From positions 682,001 through 746,000 of the forward strand of contig NZ_BAAAYL010000001.1 in NCBI RefSeq assembly GCF_039536205.1: a DNA stretch of 64,000 bases, written 5' to 3'. Under the pieces are notes generated by a model. It saw only the letters and a list, made by a program, of their open reading frames with translations. It was not told the DNA's origin and made no database searches. Position 1 is the stretch's first letter. The number at the start of each line of letters is the position of its first letter. This stretch comes from Streptomyces sannanensis. GTDB lineage: Bacteria > Actinomycetota > Actinomycetes > Streptomycetales > Streptomycetaceae. A program made the position numbers and the translations under genes. This document shows, piece after piece, positions 45,325-53,172 of this stretch.

Positions 45325-46248
45325 ATGAGCTCCCCCACTGGGCCCGAACCCGGCCTGCCCGTACGAATGCCGCGACCTCGCCAGCCCGGGCGGCACCGCC
45401 GCCCGGAACCCGTGGTGGCGCCCGAGAACGCCGCCGCGCTCGTTCTCGCCGTGCCCGGCACCCCTTCCTCCGCCATACGCAGCCTGGCGGAGGAAGTCAT
45501 CAGCATCGCCCGCTCCGAGCTGCCCGGCCTGGACGCCCGCATCGGCTATCTGGACAGTGAGGACGCCGAGTACCCCACGCTCGAGGCCGCCCTCGTGAAC
45601 GCTGCCGCCGAGCGCACCGAGCGCTACGAACTGGCCAAGGCCGCCGGCCGTGACGTGGCCGCCCCCGAGGGCCCCTCGGCCGTCGCGGTGCCGCTGCTCG
45701 CCGGCCCGGACAGCGGGATCATGCGCCGGATACGCCAGGCCGTCATGGACAGCGGTACGCCCGCCGAGCTGACCGATGTCCTCGGTCCGCACCCGCTGCT
45801 CGCCGAGGCCCTGCATGTGCGCCTCTCCGAGGCCGGTCTGTCCCGTGCCGACCGCGCCCGCCTGTTCACGGTCGCCACGGCGGCCGACGGCATCATCCTG
45901 GGTACGGTCGGCGGTGAGGAGGCCATGCAGGCGGCCGGCATCACCGGCATGCTGCTCGCCGCCCGGCTCGCCGTCCCGGTCATGGCCGCCGCTCTCGACC
46001 AGGAGGGCTCGGTCGCCGCGATCGCCGAGCAGCTGCGGGGTTCCGGATCAGTGCAGCTCGCGCTGGCTCCGTACCTGATCGGTCCCGAGCTCGTCGACGG
46101 GCTGCTCGACACCGCGGTCAAGGAGGCGGACTGCTCCGCGTCCGAGCCGATCGGCGCCTACCCGGCGATCGGCAAGCTGGTGCTGTCGAAGTACGCGACG
46201 GCGCTCGGCATCACCCCGCAGCAGCCGCAGGGCTCACCGGCCTTCTGA
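45325..46248 (+). CDS. Sirohydrochlorin chelatase (CbiX/SirB)-like protein
   Basis: Cytoplasmic protein of 307 residues, with a basic/proline-rich N terminus and then two repeated half-domains. The first begins ALVLAVPGTPSSAIRSLAEE and the second includes AVAVPLLAGPDSGIMRRIRQ and VQLALAPYLIGPELVDGLL. This is the class II chelatase layout, but the usual GHGS-type metal-binding histidine is replaced by VPGTP, so enzymatic chelation is uncertain. No sirohaem or cobalamin genes adjoin. A strong terminator follows. Confidence 0.65.
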   Translation: MSSPTGPEPGLPVRMPRPRQPGRHRRPEPVVAPENAAALVLAVPGTPSSAIRSLAEEVISIARSELPGLDARIGYLDSEDAEYPTLEAALVNAAAERTERYELAKAAGRDVAAPEGPSAVAVPLLAGPDSGIMRRIRQAVMDSGTPAELTDVLGPHPLLAEALHVRLSEAGLSRADRARLFTVATAADGIILGTVGGEEAMQAAGITGMLLAARLAVPVMAAALDQEGSVAAIAEQLRGSGSVQLALAPYLIGPELVDGLLDTAVKEADCSASEPIGAYPAIGKLVLSKYATALGITPQQPQGSPAF

Positions 46249-46260
46249 GGCACATACCCG

Positions 46261-46293
46261 CAGGGGCTCGCACCGGTCCGGTGCGAGCCCCTG
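46261..46293 (+). terminator. Strong hairpin after the chelatase-like gene
   Basis: Perfect 15-bp stem (46261-46275 with 46279-46293) and a 3-nt loop, 12 bases past the stop at 46248. Confidence 0.8.
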
Positions 46294-46558
46294 GGCATGC
46301 CGTCCGCAGCGGCCAGGGCCTGGTGGTTTCCGTCCGACGGCGGCGGCAGAGGACCTGGATCCACTCGCTGCGGGAGGCATGTGCGGGACGCAGTACGGGC
46401 ACGCGGATGCCCGTCGGCTGCTGCCTGTCGCGGATCGGCGCATGGGGTGACCTGCGCAAATACATGTGCGCAAGGCAGATTGAAATGGGAATCCCACTTC
46501 GGCTGCGAATCCACGCTAGCCTCAATTTCACGAATCACTTTCGCGGAAGGCAATCGTG
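46294..46558. promoter_or_regulatory. Promoter/operator region of the toxin-antitoxin-like pair
   Basis: The region becomes AT-rich towards its right end. It contains TGCGCAA twice in direct orientation (46453-46459 and 46466-46472) and an 11-bp palindrome TGGGA-A-TCCCA (46486-46496), about 62 bases before the antitoxin-like start. Autoregulatory binding is plausible. Confidence 0.4.
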
Positions 46559-46843
46559 ATGAGCAGATCGACGTGGACGATTGAACGGATCCGCGATGCC
46601 CTCGGCAACCCGGCTCTGGCTCAGCGCTTCCTCGGCGAGATCAACCGGGCGCCGGCTCACGAGCTGCTCGCAGTGTTTGCCCGTTGGGAGCGCATCGCGA
46701 AGGACACTGTCGCCACGGTCGAACGCGGGCGCGAGCTCGCCGCCTACGACGCCCGTGGCGAGGACCCGCCGGGCGAGTGGGCCGATGCGACCGACAAGGT
46801 TCTGGCGGAGGCTGCACGGATTCGTGCCCGCGGCGCGGCCTGA
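46559..46843 (+). CDS. Probable antitoxin of a type II toxin-antitoxin pair
   Basis: Small soluble protein of 94 residues, acidic and helical: RIRDALGNPALAQRFLGEIN, APAHELLAVFARWERIAKD, then EWADATDKVLAEAARIRARG. ATG 46559 with GGAAGG eight bases before; a GTG directly upstream at 46556 is also possible. It is followed after 18 bases by a RelE/ParE-like small protein gene, and this order and size suit an antitoxin. No DNA-binding motif is obvious. Assignment rests on context. Confidence 0.55.
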   Translation: MSRSTWTIERIRDALGNPALAQRFLGEINRAPAHELLAVFARWERIAKDTVATVERGRELAAYDARGEDPPGEWADATDKVLAEAARIRARGAA

Positions 46844-46861
46844 TCCTGGCATGCTTGCTGT

Positions 46862-47104
46862 GTGTATCGGCTCAAGTACGATCCGTCCGCTGAGGCGGTC
46901 ATGGAGGCGCTGCCCCAAGCCGTCAGCGAGGCACTGACACTGGCCTTGGCCGACGTGTGCGCCGACCCGATCGGCGCCACGGTGCCCTACGGCGAAGACG
47001 ACGGCGTGATGCGCATGGCCGTCACCCCACAGGCGTTCGCGGTAATCCTTGCCGGTCACACGTTGAAGACCATCACCGTCCTCCAGGTCACCTACCTGGG
47101 ATGA
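46862..47104 (+). CDS. Probable RelE/ParE-superfamily toxin
   Basis: Protein of 80 residues: YRLKYDPSAEAVMEALPQAV, SEALTLALADVCADP, then MRMAVTPQAFAVILAGHTLK and TITVLQVTYLG. The initial beta strand, two helices and C-terminal beta hairpin follow the RelE/ParE layout. The start is GTG 46862, with no clear ribosome-binding site, so it is likely coupled to the upstream gene. RelE-type toxins cleave mRNA at the ribosome or, in the ParE branch, poison gyrase; which applies is unknown. A hairpin follows. Confidence 0.6.
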   Translation: MYRLKYDPSAEAVMEALPQAVSEALTLALADVCADPIGATVPYGEDDGVMRMAVTPQAFAVILAGHTLKTITVLQVTYLG

Positions 47105-47117
47105 AGTGACACGTCAC

Positions 47118-47152
47118 AGCGCCCCAGCCCGATCCGCGCGGGGTGGGGCGCT
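47118..47152 (+). terminator. Hairpin after the toxin-like gene
   Basis: A 9-bp outer stem (47118-47126 with 47144-47152), extended inward by CCCG/CGGG pairing, 13 bases after the stop. Confidence 0.6.
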
Positions 47153-47290
47153 TCGCTGCGTCGTCCATGCGGTGCTACGAACTCCTCGGCCGGTCGGCCG
47201 ACGGATACAGCTCCATCACGTGCCCACGGGGACGAGCGTGTCCAGGACAGCCGGCCAAGCAGCGGGGATCGCGGCCGTCGAAGCCGCAGG

Positions 47291-48802
47291 TCAGGCGGGT
47301 ATCAGCGGGGAGCGCGGAGAGGTACGCAGCGGCGCGGCGAGGTCCGTGAGCGCCCGCTCCAGGCCGTGCAGGTGACTCAGCGCAGCCTCCGCGCCGGGGT
47401 GGTGATGCGGTAGCTGTGCGGTCGACTCCGGACGCGTCTCCGGTCGCACGCCACGCGGTACCAGGGCCTCCACCGCGGCTTCCACCCGCCAGCAGGCGGC
47501 GGCCAGCCGGGCGTCGTGCGAGGCGTCGGGGTCGGCGGCGACCGAGGCGAGGCCGCGGATCTCCCGGGCGCAGTCATCGAGCAGCGTCAGCACCTGGCGG
47601 GCACGCGCCTTGCGGGCCCGCAGCGGACTGAGCGGGTGCACGAGCGGGGCGACCGACATCCGTACCCGGCCGAGCAGCAACTCCAGCTCGGCGGCGCGGG
47701 GCGCCGGGTCGGCGCTCTCGTCGCCGGCGAGCCGGCGCGCCGCCTCACTCGTGCAGCCGTGCACGCAGTGCAGGGCGCGCTGGATCCAGGCGTTGGTGGC
47801 GAAGTGCGTGGTGACCGGCAGGACGAGGCCGACGCCGACGGCGGCGGCGATCGCGCCCACGATGGTCTCCTCGAAGCGCAGGAGCAGCAGTCCGGGGTGG
47901 AGGACGCCCAGCAGTCCGTACAGCAGCCCGGCCATGATGGTGACGAAGAAGATCATCCAGCTGTACGAGGGCGCGGCCGTGTAGACGATTCCGAAGACGC
48001 AGACCGCGACCAGCGCGGCGGTCGGCGCGGGCGCTCCGTGCAACGGGACCGCGATCAGCAGTCCGGCCAGGATGCCGGTGACGGTGCCGAGTACGCGGCG
48101 GAAGCCGCGTACGAGGGTCTCGCCGCGCGAGGCGGTGTTGACGAAGATCCACCAGACGGTGCCGACAGCCCAGTACCCGCGTTCCTGTGACAGCAGCTGG
48201 CCCACGGCCATGGCGAGGCCGCATGCCACGGTCGCCTGGAAGGCCTGCCGGGTGGTGGCGCGGGCCAGTCCGCGGCCGGTGAGCAGGGCGGGCACGGCCG
48301 GCAGGGGCGTGCGGCGCTCGATGCACCACAGGCCGAAGCGCACCGCCGAGGTGGCGCCGAGGGCCAGCGCCACTGCCGTGTACAACTCCGGCAGCTGCGC
48401 CGGGACAGCGTGCAAAAACTGGGTGCAGAAGAACATCATGAACGCGAAGACGCCCAGGGCGTGGCCGCGTGGCCCCCAGCGCCTGGCGTACACCCCGCAA
48501 AACACCACGGCGAGCCAGGCCGCGTCGCGCAGCGGCGGCACGCTCTGCAGGGTCGTGGCGAGCGCGAGAACCGGGAAGCCCGCGACGGGCAGCAGGGCTG
48601 TGGTGACAGCCTGGCCGCGGACGGTGGCATCACCGACGTTGAAGAGCGCAAGGAGCGCGGCCAGCCCCGCGGTGATGGAGGCGGTGAGGGACATTCCGGC
48701 ACACTCGGCCACGGCGACCGCGAGGCCCACGCCGAGTACGGCACGCAGGGACGCACGCAGGCGGACACGCCCCGGATCCGGAGCCACAAACATCCTCTTC
48801 AC
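47291..48802 (-). CDS. FUSC-family membrane protein (aromatic acid exporter-like)
   Basis: Inner-membrane protein of about 503 residues with two sets of hydrophobic segments separated by a hydrophilic stretch. LRAVLGVGLAVAVAECAGMS opens the first bundle. The second starts around ATTRQAFQATVACGLAMAVG and contains YWAVGTVWWIFVNTASRGET, then VLGTVTGILAGLLIAVPL, the typical FUSC signature. The soluble C terminus is helical. Related proteins export aromatic acids or other organic anions. The start is uncertain: GTG 48802 is used, ATG 48871 and ATG 48793 being alternatives. Confidence 0.78.
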   Translation of the reverse strand: MKRMFVAPDPGRVRLRASLRAVLGVGLAVAVAECAGMSLTASITAGLAALLALFNVGDATVRGQAVTTALLPVAGFPVLALATTLQSVPPLRDAAWLAVVFCGVYARRWGPRGHALGVFAFMMFFCTQFLHAVPAQLPELYTAVALALGATSAVRFGLWCIERRTPLPAVPALLTGRGLARATTRQAFQATVACGLAMAVGQLLSQERGYWAVGTVWWIFVNTASRGETLVRGFRRVLGTVTGILAGLLIAVPLHGAPAPTAALVAVCVFGIVYTAAPSYSWMIFFVTIMAGLLYGLLGVLHPGLLLLRFEETIVGAIAAAVGVGLVLPVTTHFATNAWIQRALHCVHGCTSEAARRLAGDESADPAPRAAELELLLGRVRMSVAPLVHPLSPLRARKARARQVLTLLDDCAREIRGLASVAADPDASHDARLAAACWRVEAAVEALVPRGVRPETRPESTAQLPHHHPGAEAALSHLHGLERALTDLAAPLRTSPRSPLIPA

Positions 48803-49250
48803 GACGGTCGGACCGCCCCCTTTGCCGAAGGAAACACTGCTGAAACACTGCGGAAACACACCCACAGACATGACAAAGGCGCTGCGGTTCCGGATCCGGC
48901 TTCGTTGCCGCTCCGGCGCTGCGCAGCGCCATCAATAGGACAAGGAAAACATCAAGCGGGACAGTGGCTCAACCGCCCCTCGCATCACTGTGCCATTGGC
49001 CCAATCCATCCAGGGGTGATCAACCGCCGGCAAAGCCAACGGACCACGACGCTGGGCGAGCTCGACACACTCGTCCTATCTTTGCTCATTGAGTAGCTGC
49101 ACACGTGCACACGTCAGATTGGGCGCGCGCTCGGCATCGCCCGGGCACCCCTCCAGGCATGCCTCGACCGACTGGCGCTCGAGCGCATGACCGCTGACGC
49201 CGGTCGACTCCCACCCACGGCGTTCGACCACTCTGCACATCGACGAGTGG

Positions 49251-49607
49251 GCGATGATGATCGTGGCGTAGCGGTGCCGGCGGCGCAGGGCGAAGTCGTC
49301 GACCCCGATCACCCGTGGGACGCGCACCGTCGGCACGGGGATGCGCCGCAGCAGGCGCAGGGTGGTGGCGTAGGAGACGGGCACGGCCAGGACGCGGGTG
49401 AGCCGGGCGGCCGCCCGGCCGCATAACTCCTTGACCACCTTCGGCACCTGGCCGGTCAGACGCGTGGTGCGGCGTTGATGGCGCTCCAGCAGCCCTGGGA
49501 TCTGCTCGCGGAAGGTCTGCCGCCGGCAGCCCAGGACCGGGCAGACCAGGCGCCGGACGCGGACCACGACCCGGCGGCCGCCCACCGGCACATCCGCCAC
49601 CCGCGGC
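49251..49607 (-). pseudogene. ISL3-family transposase fragment
   Basis: The minus-strand frame reads VADVPVGGRRVVVRVRRLVC, RQTFREQIPGLLERHQRRTT and RLLRRIPVPTVRVPRVIGVD, then DFALRRRHRYATIII, after which the match ends. This is the N-terminal zinc-binding/HTH region of ISL3 transposases up to the first catalytic Asp. The C-terminal two thirds and the extreme N terminus are missing. Confidence 0.8.
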
Positions 49608-49776
49608 GCAGGTCGTCCTGGACATCGTCGCCGACCAGGCCCGTCAAGCGGCCGTACTTCGCCGCCGCCTGATTGGCCTGGTTCAGAGCAACGACCTGCA
49701 GATCCGGTTCGAGCCCGTCGGCGCCATTCCGGTCCTCTGGAACAACGACGAAGCACTCGACGTGAATCGGCAGTGA
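49608..49776 (+). pseudogene. C-terminal remnant of an unidentified gene
   Basis: The plus frame reads VVLDIVADQARQAAVLRRRL, IGLVQSNDLQIRFEPVGAIP and VLWNNDEALDVNRQ, then a stop. It looks like real protein and begins exactly where the ISL3 relic starts, as expected for a gene cut by that insertion. No family is recognised. Confidence 0.45.
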
Positions 49777-49793
49777 GGAAACCCGGAAAAGAG

Positions 49794-49982
49794 TCACTCG
49801 TCCAGCGGATCTCCGGGTGCGGCCTTGAGCTCGTCTGGTCGGTAAACCTCAGCTCCAGCGCGCGGGAACTTCACCAGTACGCCGCCGTTGGCCGTCACCA
49901 TGACCACTTCTCCGACCGGATCCTCGGGGTGGTCTGTACTCACCGTCGGCGTTACTCGATCGCCAACAGACCACTCGGTCAT
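49794..49982 (-). CDS. Small SH3-like hypothetical protein, 62 residues
   Basis: ATG 49982 is preceded by GGAGGT at good distance. The protein reads TEWSVGDRVTPTVSTDHPED, then GEVVMVTANGGVLVKFPRAG and EVYRPDELKAAPG. The VGDRV...G.V....GGVLVKF pattern is that of small all-beta SH3-like barrels such as DUF1918. Its role is unknown. It lies 35 bases downstream of a ruined secreted-protein gene on the same strand and may have been its operon partner. Confidence 0.65.
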   Translation of the reverse strand: MTEWSVGDRVTPTVSTDHPEDPVGEVVMVTANGGVLVKFPRAGAEVYRPDELKAAPGDPLDE

Positions 49983-50017
49983 GGCGTGACCTCCATTGCA
50001 CGAGCGCCCCGTCGCGT

Positions 50018-50556
50018 TCAGTCCTTCTTGCAGCCGGCTGGACCGACGTGCCCTGCAACCCAGTATGCGGTCCCCTTGACGCCATAGTTCTTGCCTCCAT
50101 AGACATAGTCGTTCGCATCGGAAACGACGCACATGGTCCTCTTTGCGCTGCCAGCCTTATATTGGTAGGTAAAGATGGTTCCCCCTGAGTATGGCGAGCT
50201 AAAACTTCCCTTGGCGAGGTTGCTGATGGCCTTGTCCCACAGCTTCATGGCCTGAGCGTCGATCGGGTGGTTTCCCTGGTTGTTAGTACTTCCACCCTTT
50301 GCGATGTGGTGTCGCCCGAACCTTGCATTCCCCTCTCTGAGCAGCGTCCCCGTGAAGTCTGCCGAGAATCACTTGACTACCTTTGCCGCATCGAGGCCGC
50401 TTTCTGCGTGGCAGGTATCGTCGAAATCTCGCGGGCAGTACCATCCGCTGGGTTTCGTGTCGTAAATGTCCGCCGCCTGTGAGGTGTTTCCACCCATGGG
50501 AGCGTAATCAAAAGGGCCATCGGGAGGGCCGAGAGAAGCCCGGAGTGGATTCGCAT
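50018..50556 (-). pseudogene. Decayed gene for a small secreted protein (frameshift plus in-frame TGA)
   Basis: From ATG 50556 the frame gives a signal-peptide-like MRIHSGLLSALPMALLITLP. One base out of phase, coherent protein then runs: MGGNTSQAADIYDTKPSGWY, CPRDFDDTCHAESGLDAAKV. A TGA (50369-50371) interrupts it, and the same frame continues FSADFTGTLLREGNARFGRH, QGNHPIDAQAMKLWDKAISN and, at the end, YWVAGHVGPAGCKKD. The base composition is less GC-rich than its surroundings, suggesting transfer. From ATG 50248 a 76-residue product could still be made. No family is recognised; cysteines and the leader suggest export. Confidence 0.5.
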
Positions 50557-50852
50557 GGAACTGTCTCGATTCACCGTTTGATGCCGGGTGGGGGCTGGTA
50601 ATTCGAGCACAAGGCCGTCCTGATGATCAACGCAAGGTACCGATCTTCACCCGAGCGGGCGCGCCAGCCGGTGATCCGAACGGCCTATCCAAGGGGGAGC
50701 CTTTGGCGCCAGCGATCCCGTATCTGCGGCGGCTCCGGCTTCGCGGTCCCTGCCGTCGGCCCGCCGGGAAACGATCTCTGGTGATCCGGGAAGCGATCTC
50801 CAAGTGGCCTCGTTGATGCACGTCATCCCCACTCGTGAACGGCCCCCCAACA
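50557..50852. repeat. Region upstream of the CRISPR remnant with a short direct repeat
   Basis: No gene is supported. CCGGGAAACGATCTC (50764-50778) and CCGGGAAGCGATCTC (50786-50800) form a direct repeat, 14 of 15 matching with a 22-bp period. It may belong to a former leader or to another relic. Confidence 0.35.
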
Positions 50853-51344
50853 GGCGGTGGCCGAGGATCACAACGAGCAGGGGCCCGCCACCGAGCTGCA
50901 CGAGGACTTGTGGCGGTCGCCCTCCGGGGCGGCCGAGGATCGCAACTCCACGATCCCCCCTTAGGGCGTGCAGATCCTGGTCACCGTGCTCCACCTGCGC
51001 AAGCTCGCCACCATGGACCTCCTCGGCCAACTCTTCGGCGTCACCGCCATGACCATCAGCCGCGCGAAACAGGAAGTCCGCCCGCTCCTGGAAACGCACG
51101 GCCACCACATCACCGCCTCCACCGCCCGCTTCCGCACACCGTCCGATATCGCGACGTTCCTCGCTTCCAAGCCCACCTAAAGCAAGATCAAGAACGCGTT
51201 TTAAAGATCTGCACGCCCTTAGTGATCAAGAGGGCACCCACGTGGCGGTCGCCCTCCGGGGCGGCCGAGGATCGCAACAAGATTTGGGACGGCGAGATCG
51301 TCAGCTCGGACGTGGCGGTCGCCCTCCGGGGCGGTTGAATCGCA
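50853..51344. CRISPR. Short, decayed CRISPR array
   Basis: A 37-nt repeat occurs twice identically (50910-50946 and 51242-51278). It starts GTGGCGGTCGCCC and ends GGCCGAGGATCGCAAC, and can fold by CGCCC-TCCG-GGGCG. A third copy (51312-51344) keeps the first 23 bases but is degenerate at its 3' end. A fourth (50853-50874) keeps 18 of the last 22 bases. Spacers are 35 nt (50875-50909), 37 nt after removal of an inserted element (50947-51241) and 33 nt (51279-51311). No cas gene is present in the window, so the array is an orphan. Degenerate ends suggest it is no longer active. Confidence 0.85.
50961..51221 (+). mobile_element. 255-bp IS-derived miniature element inserted in a CRISPR spacer
   Basis: The element (50964-51218) has perfect 13-bp terminal inverted repeats, GGGCGTGCAGATC at 50964-50976 and its complement at 51206-51218. 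It is flanked by TTA on both sides (50961-50963 and 51219-51221), a 3-bp target duplication of the TNA type used by some IS5-family elements. Inside, a 70-residue frame (50968-51180) encodes VTVLHLRKLATMDLLGQLFG and VTAMTISRAKQEVRPLLETH, the helix-turn-helix region of a DDE transposase; the catalytic domain is absent. It is a deletion derivative that can only move with help in trans. Confidence 0.8.
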
Positions 51345-51519
51345 GGCCCGCAGGCAATGAGTACACCCCTGAAGTAACTGACGAACAGTCAGCAAAGTTG
51401 GCGTCGGGTCAGCATCAGCCTGATGAGACCTGGCCGGACTTGACCACACCTGCGAACAGAGCGGCGCAGCAAATCTGGCGCTTGAGCTGGGAAAACAAGA
51501 GAAGACCGCCGCGCGGGCT

Positions 51520-51855
51520 TCATCTGGAGAGCGCGACGTAGCGCCACTTGCTGTCGCCCGGGTCCTGCATACCGTAGCTGAGGGCGATTTCGGTCCCGGA
51601 AGGCTCCAGGGCATCCCGCAGCCGGCGCATCATGGCCGCGCTGAGGTAGTGGTGCCGGAGGTCGAGCCACTTCAGATGAATGAGTGACCGGCCGCTGAGA
51701 AGCGCCGCGGCGCCGGTGTCCGACAGGGTGCCCATGGACAGGGCCAGGGACCGCAACTGTGCGACGACGGGAGCCTCGGCGACCGCCGCGGCAATCTCGT
51801 CCTGCAGCATACTGTTGAGCGCCTTGCGCGATGCCTTCCCCAGAAGGCTCAGCTC
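51520..51855 (-). pseudogene. Leucine-rich-repeat (STM4015-like) gene, 5'-truncated
   Basis: The frame ends SLIHLKWLDLRHHYLSAAMM, RRLRDALEPSGTEIALSYGM, then DSKWRYVALSR and TGA at 51520. This is the C-terminal repeat and tail of STM4015-family LRR proteins (HLDLxHHxL pattern, terminal WRYVAV-like motif). About 110 codons remain. The upstream part is replaced by the 3' end of the antiporter gene, which stops at 51849, so the breakpoint lies there. Confidence 0.6.
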
Positions 51856-53111
51856 GTAGTGACCCGTTGATCCTCCTGGGGCGCTGCCACTACGTCCGCC
51901 GTCGGATAGCGGTTGATCACCGACAGCAGCGGGCCGGTCATCGCGGTGGTGATCACCGCCATCACCACCAGTGCGAGATACAGGGCGGAGGTGAGCACTC
52001 CGGCGCTGTACCCGGCCTGCAGCAGGACGATCTCGGTGCCCCGGGTATTGAGCAGGACGCCCAGGCGGAGCGCCTCGGCGTGCCTCTCCCCGCCCCAGCG
52101 CGAGAACACATAGCCACCGCCGATCTTGGAGAGCACGGCCAGTGCCGTCGCCAAGGTTGCCACCAGCCAGGGAATGCCGGTTGATCCCGTCCATATCCTG
52201 AGTCCGGTGGTGACGAAGAAGACCGGCACCAGCCACAGGCCCAGCGTCGACACCCAGCGGACCGGTGCGTCCCAGTGCGGCGAACCGGGCGGGATCATCA
52301 GTCCCACCACGAACGCACCGAAGATCGCGGTGAGCCCCCAGGACTCCGCCATCGCCGCCGCGCCGAGCACACATCCACCCAGCATGACGGCCACCAGCCA
52401 GGGCAACCTGGCGCAGAACCGTTCGGCCTGGCGGGTCCTCAGCAGTCGGCGGCCCAGCGTGGTCGCCGGCACACCGAGAACGAGCACGGCGGCCGCGGTC
52501 GCGAAGCCGCCTGCACCCCCCTTGGCAATGCCGATCACCACGGCGAGGAGCAGCCAGGCAACGGCATCGATGAGCACTGCCGAGGTCAGCGCGAGCCGGC
52601 CGGCGCGCGTGGCGGTCAGGCCACGGTCGGCGAGGATCCTGGCGAGCACGGGCACCGCCGAGACCGCCATCGTGGTCGCAAGCAGCAGCACGAAGGCGAG
52701 GGCGGGCCCGGTCCCCCGCAGCTCGGGCCGGTCGTACCAGACGAGCCAGCCGGCGAATGCCGTACCGGCCGCCAGGGACGGTACGAGGGTGCCCAGCGTC
52801 GTCCAACCGATGGCTCTGTCCCGCAGGCGGGAGTCGTCCAGCCGCAACTCGTGGGCGACGCCGACCAGGAACAGCACGAGCCCGGCGTGCCCGATGTGAC
52901 GCAGCGGCCCGATCACGGGGTCCGGCAGCAGGACGGGCTGTGCCTGCGGCCAGACCCAACCGAGCAGGGCGGGCCCGAGCAGCATGCCCACCGCGATCTC
53001 GCCGACGACCCCGGGCTGCCCGACCCGGCGGGCGGCCCATCGTCCCAGGTACGCGATGCCCAGAAAGACGGCGAGTGCGGCCGCGGCATGGCCGGCCACG
53101 GTGAGCGTCAT
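51849..53111 (-). CDS. Cation/proton antiporter (CPA2 family)
   Basis: Inner-membrane antiporter of 420 residues with 12 or so hydrophobic segments. RRVGQPGVVGEIAVGMLLGP is the conserved helix-2 region. TMAVSAVPVLARILADRGLT and SAVLIDAVAWLLLAVVIGI carry the acidic transport residue. It exchanges Na+ or K+ for H+. It is the last gene of the minus-strand run that starts with the NRPS-PKS gene, 61 bases after an alpha/beta hydrolase. Antiporters of this family recur in polyketide clusters, where a resistance or pH/ion role is assumed. Membership of the cluster is inferred from orientation and spacing. Confidence 0.85.
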   Translation of the reverse strand: MTLTVAGHAAAALAVFLGIAYLGRWAARRVGQPGVVGEIAVGMLLGPALLGWVWPQAQPVLLPDPVIGPLRHIGHAGLVLFLVGVAHELRLDDSRLRDRAIGWTTLGTLVPSLAAGTAFAGWLVWYDRPELRGTGPALAFVLLLATTMAVSAVPVLARILADRGLTATRAGRLALTSAVLIDAVAWLLLAVVIGIAKGGAGGFATAAAVLVLGVPATTLGRRLLRTRQAERFCARLPWLVAVMLGGCVLGAAAMAESWGLTAIFGAFVVGLMIPPGSPHWDAPVRWVSTLGLWLVPVFFVTTGLRIWTGSTGIPWLVATLATALAVLSKIGGGYVFSRWGGERHAEALRLGVLLNTRGTEIVLLQAGYSAGVLTSALYLALVVMAVITTAMTGPLLSVINRYPTADVVAAPQEDQRVTTS

Positions 53112-53172
53112 CCTGCGCGCCGCCGGTCCGTCGCGCCGGGGGCCGTTCTCTTCGGTTCCGGAGCCTTGTGCA

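Noticed and set aside
45325..46248. Confident naming of the 307-residue protein as a functional sirohydrochlorin chelatase
   Set aside because: The expected metal-binding histidine motif is not visible and no pathway genes adjoin, so only a similarity label is kept.
50910..51344. Interpretation of the 37-nt repeats as a coding tandem repeat
   Set aside because: The frames through the repeats are not maintained between copies, spacers are unique and of constant length, and the repeat has a hairpin: a CRISPR layout fits better.
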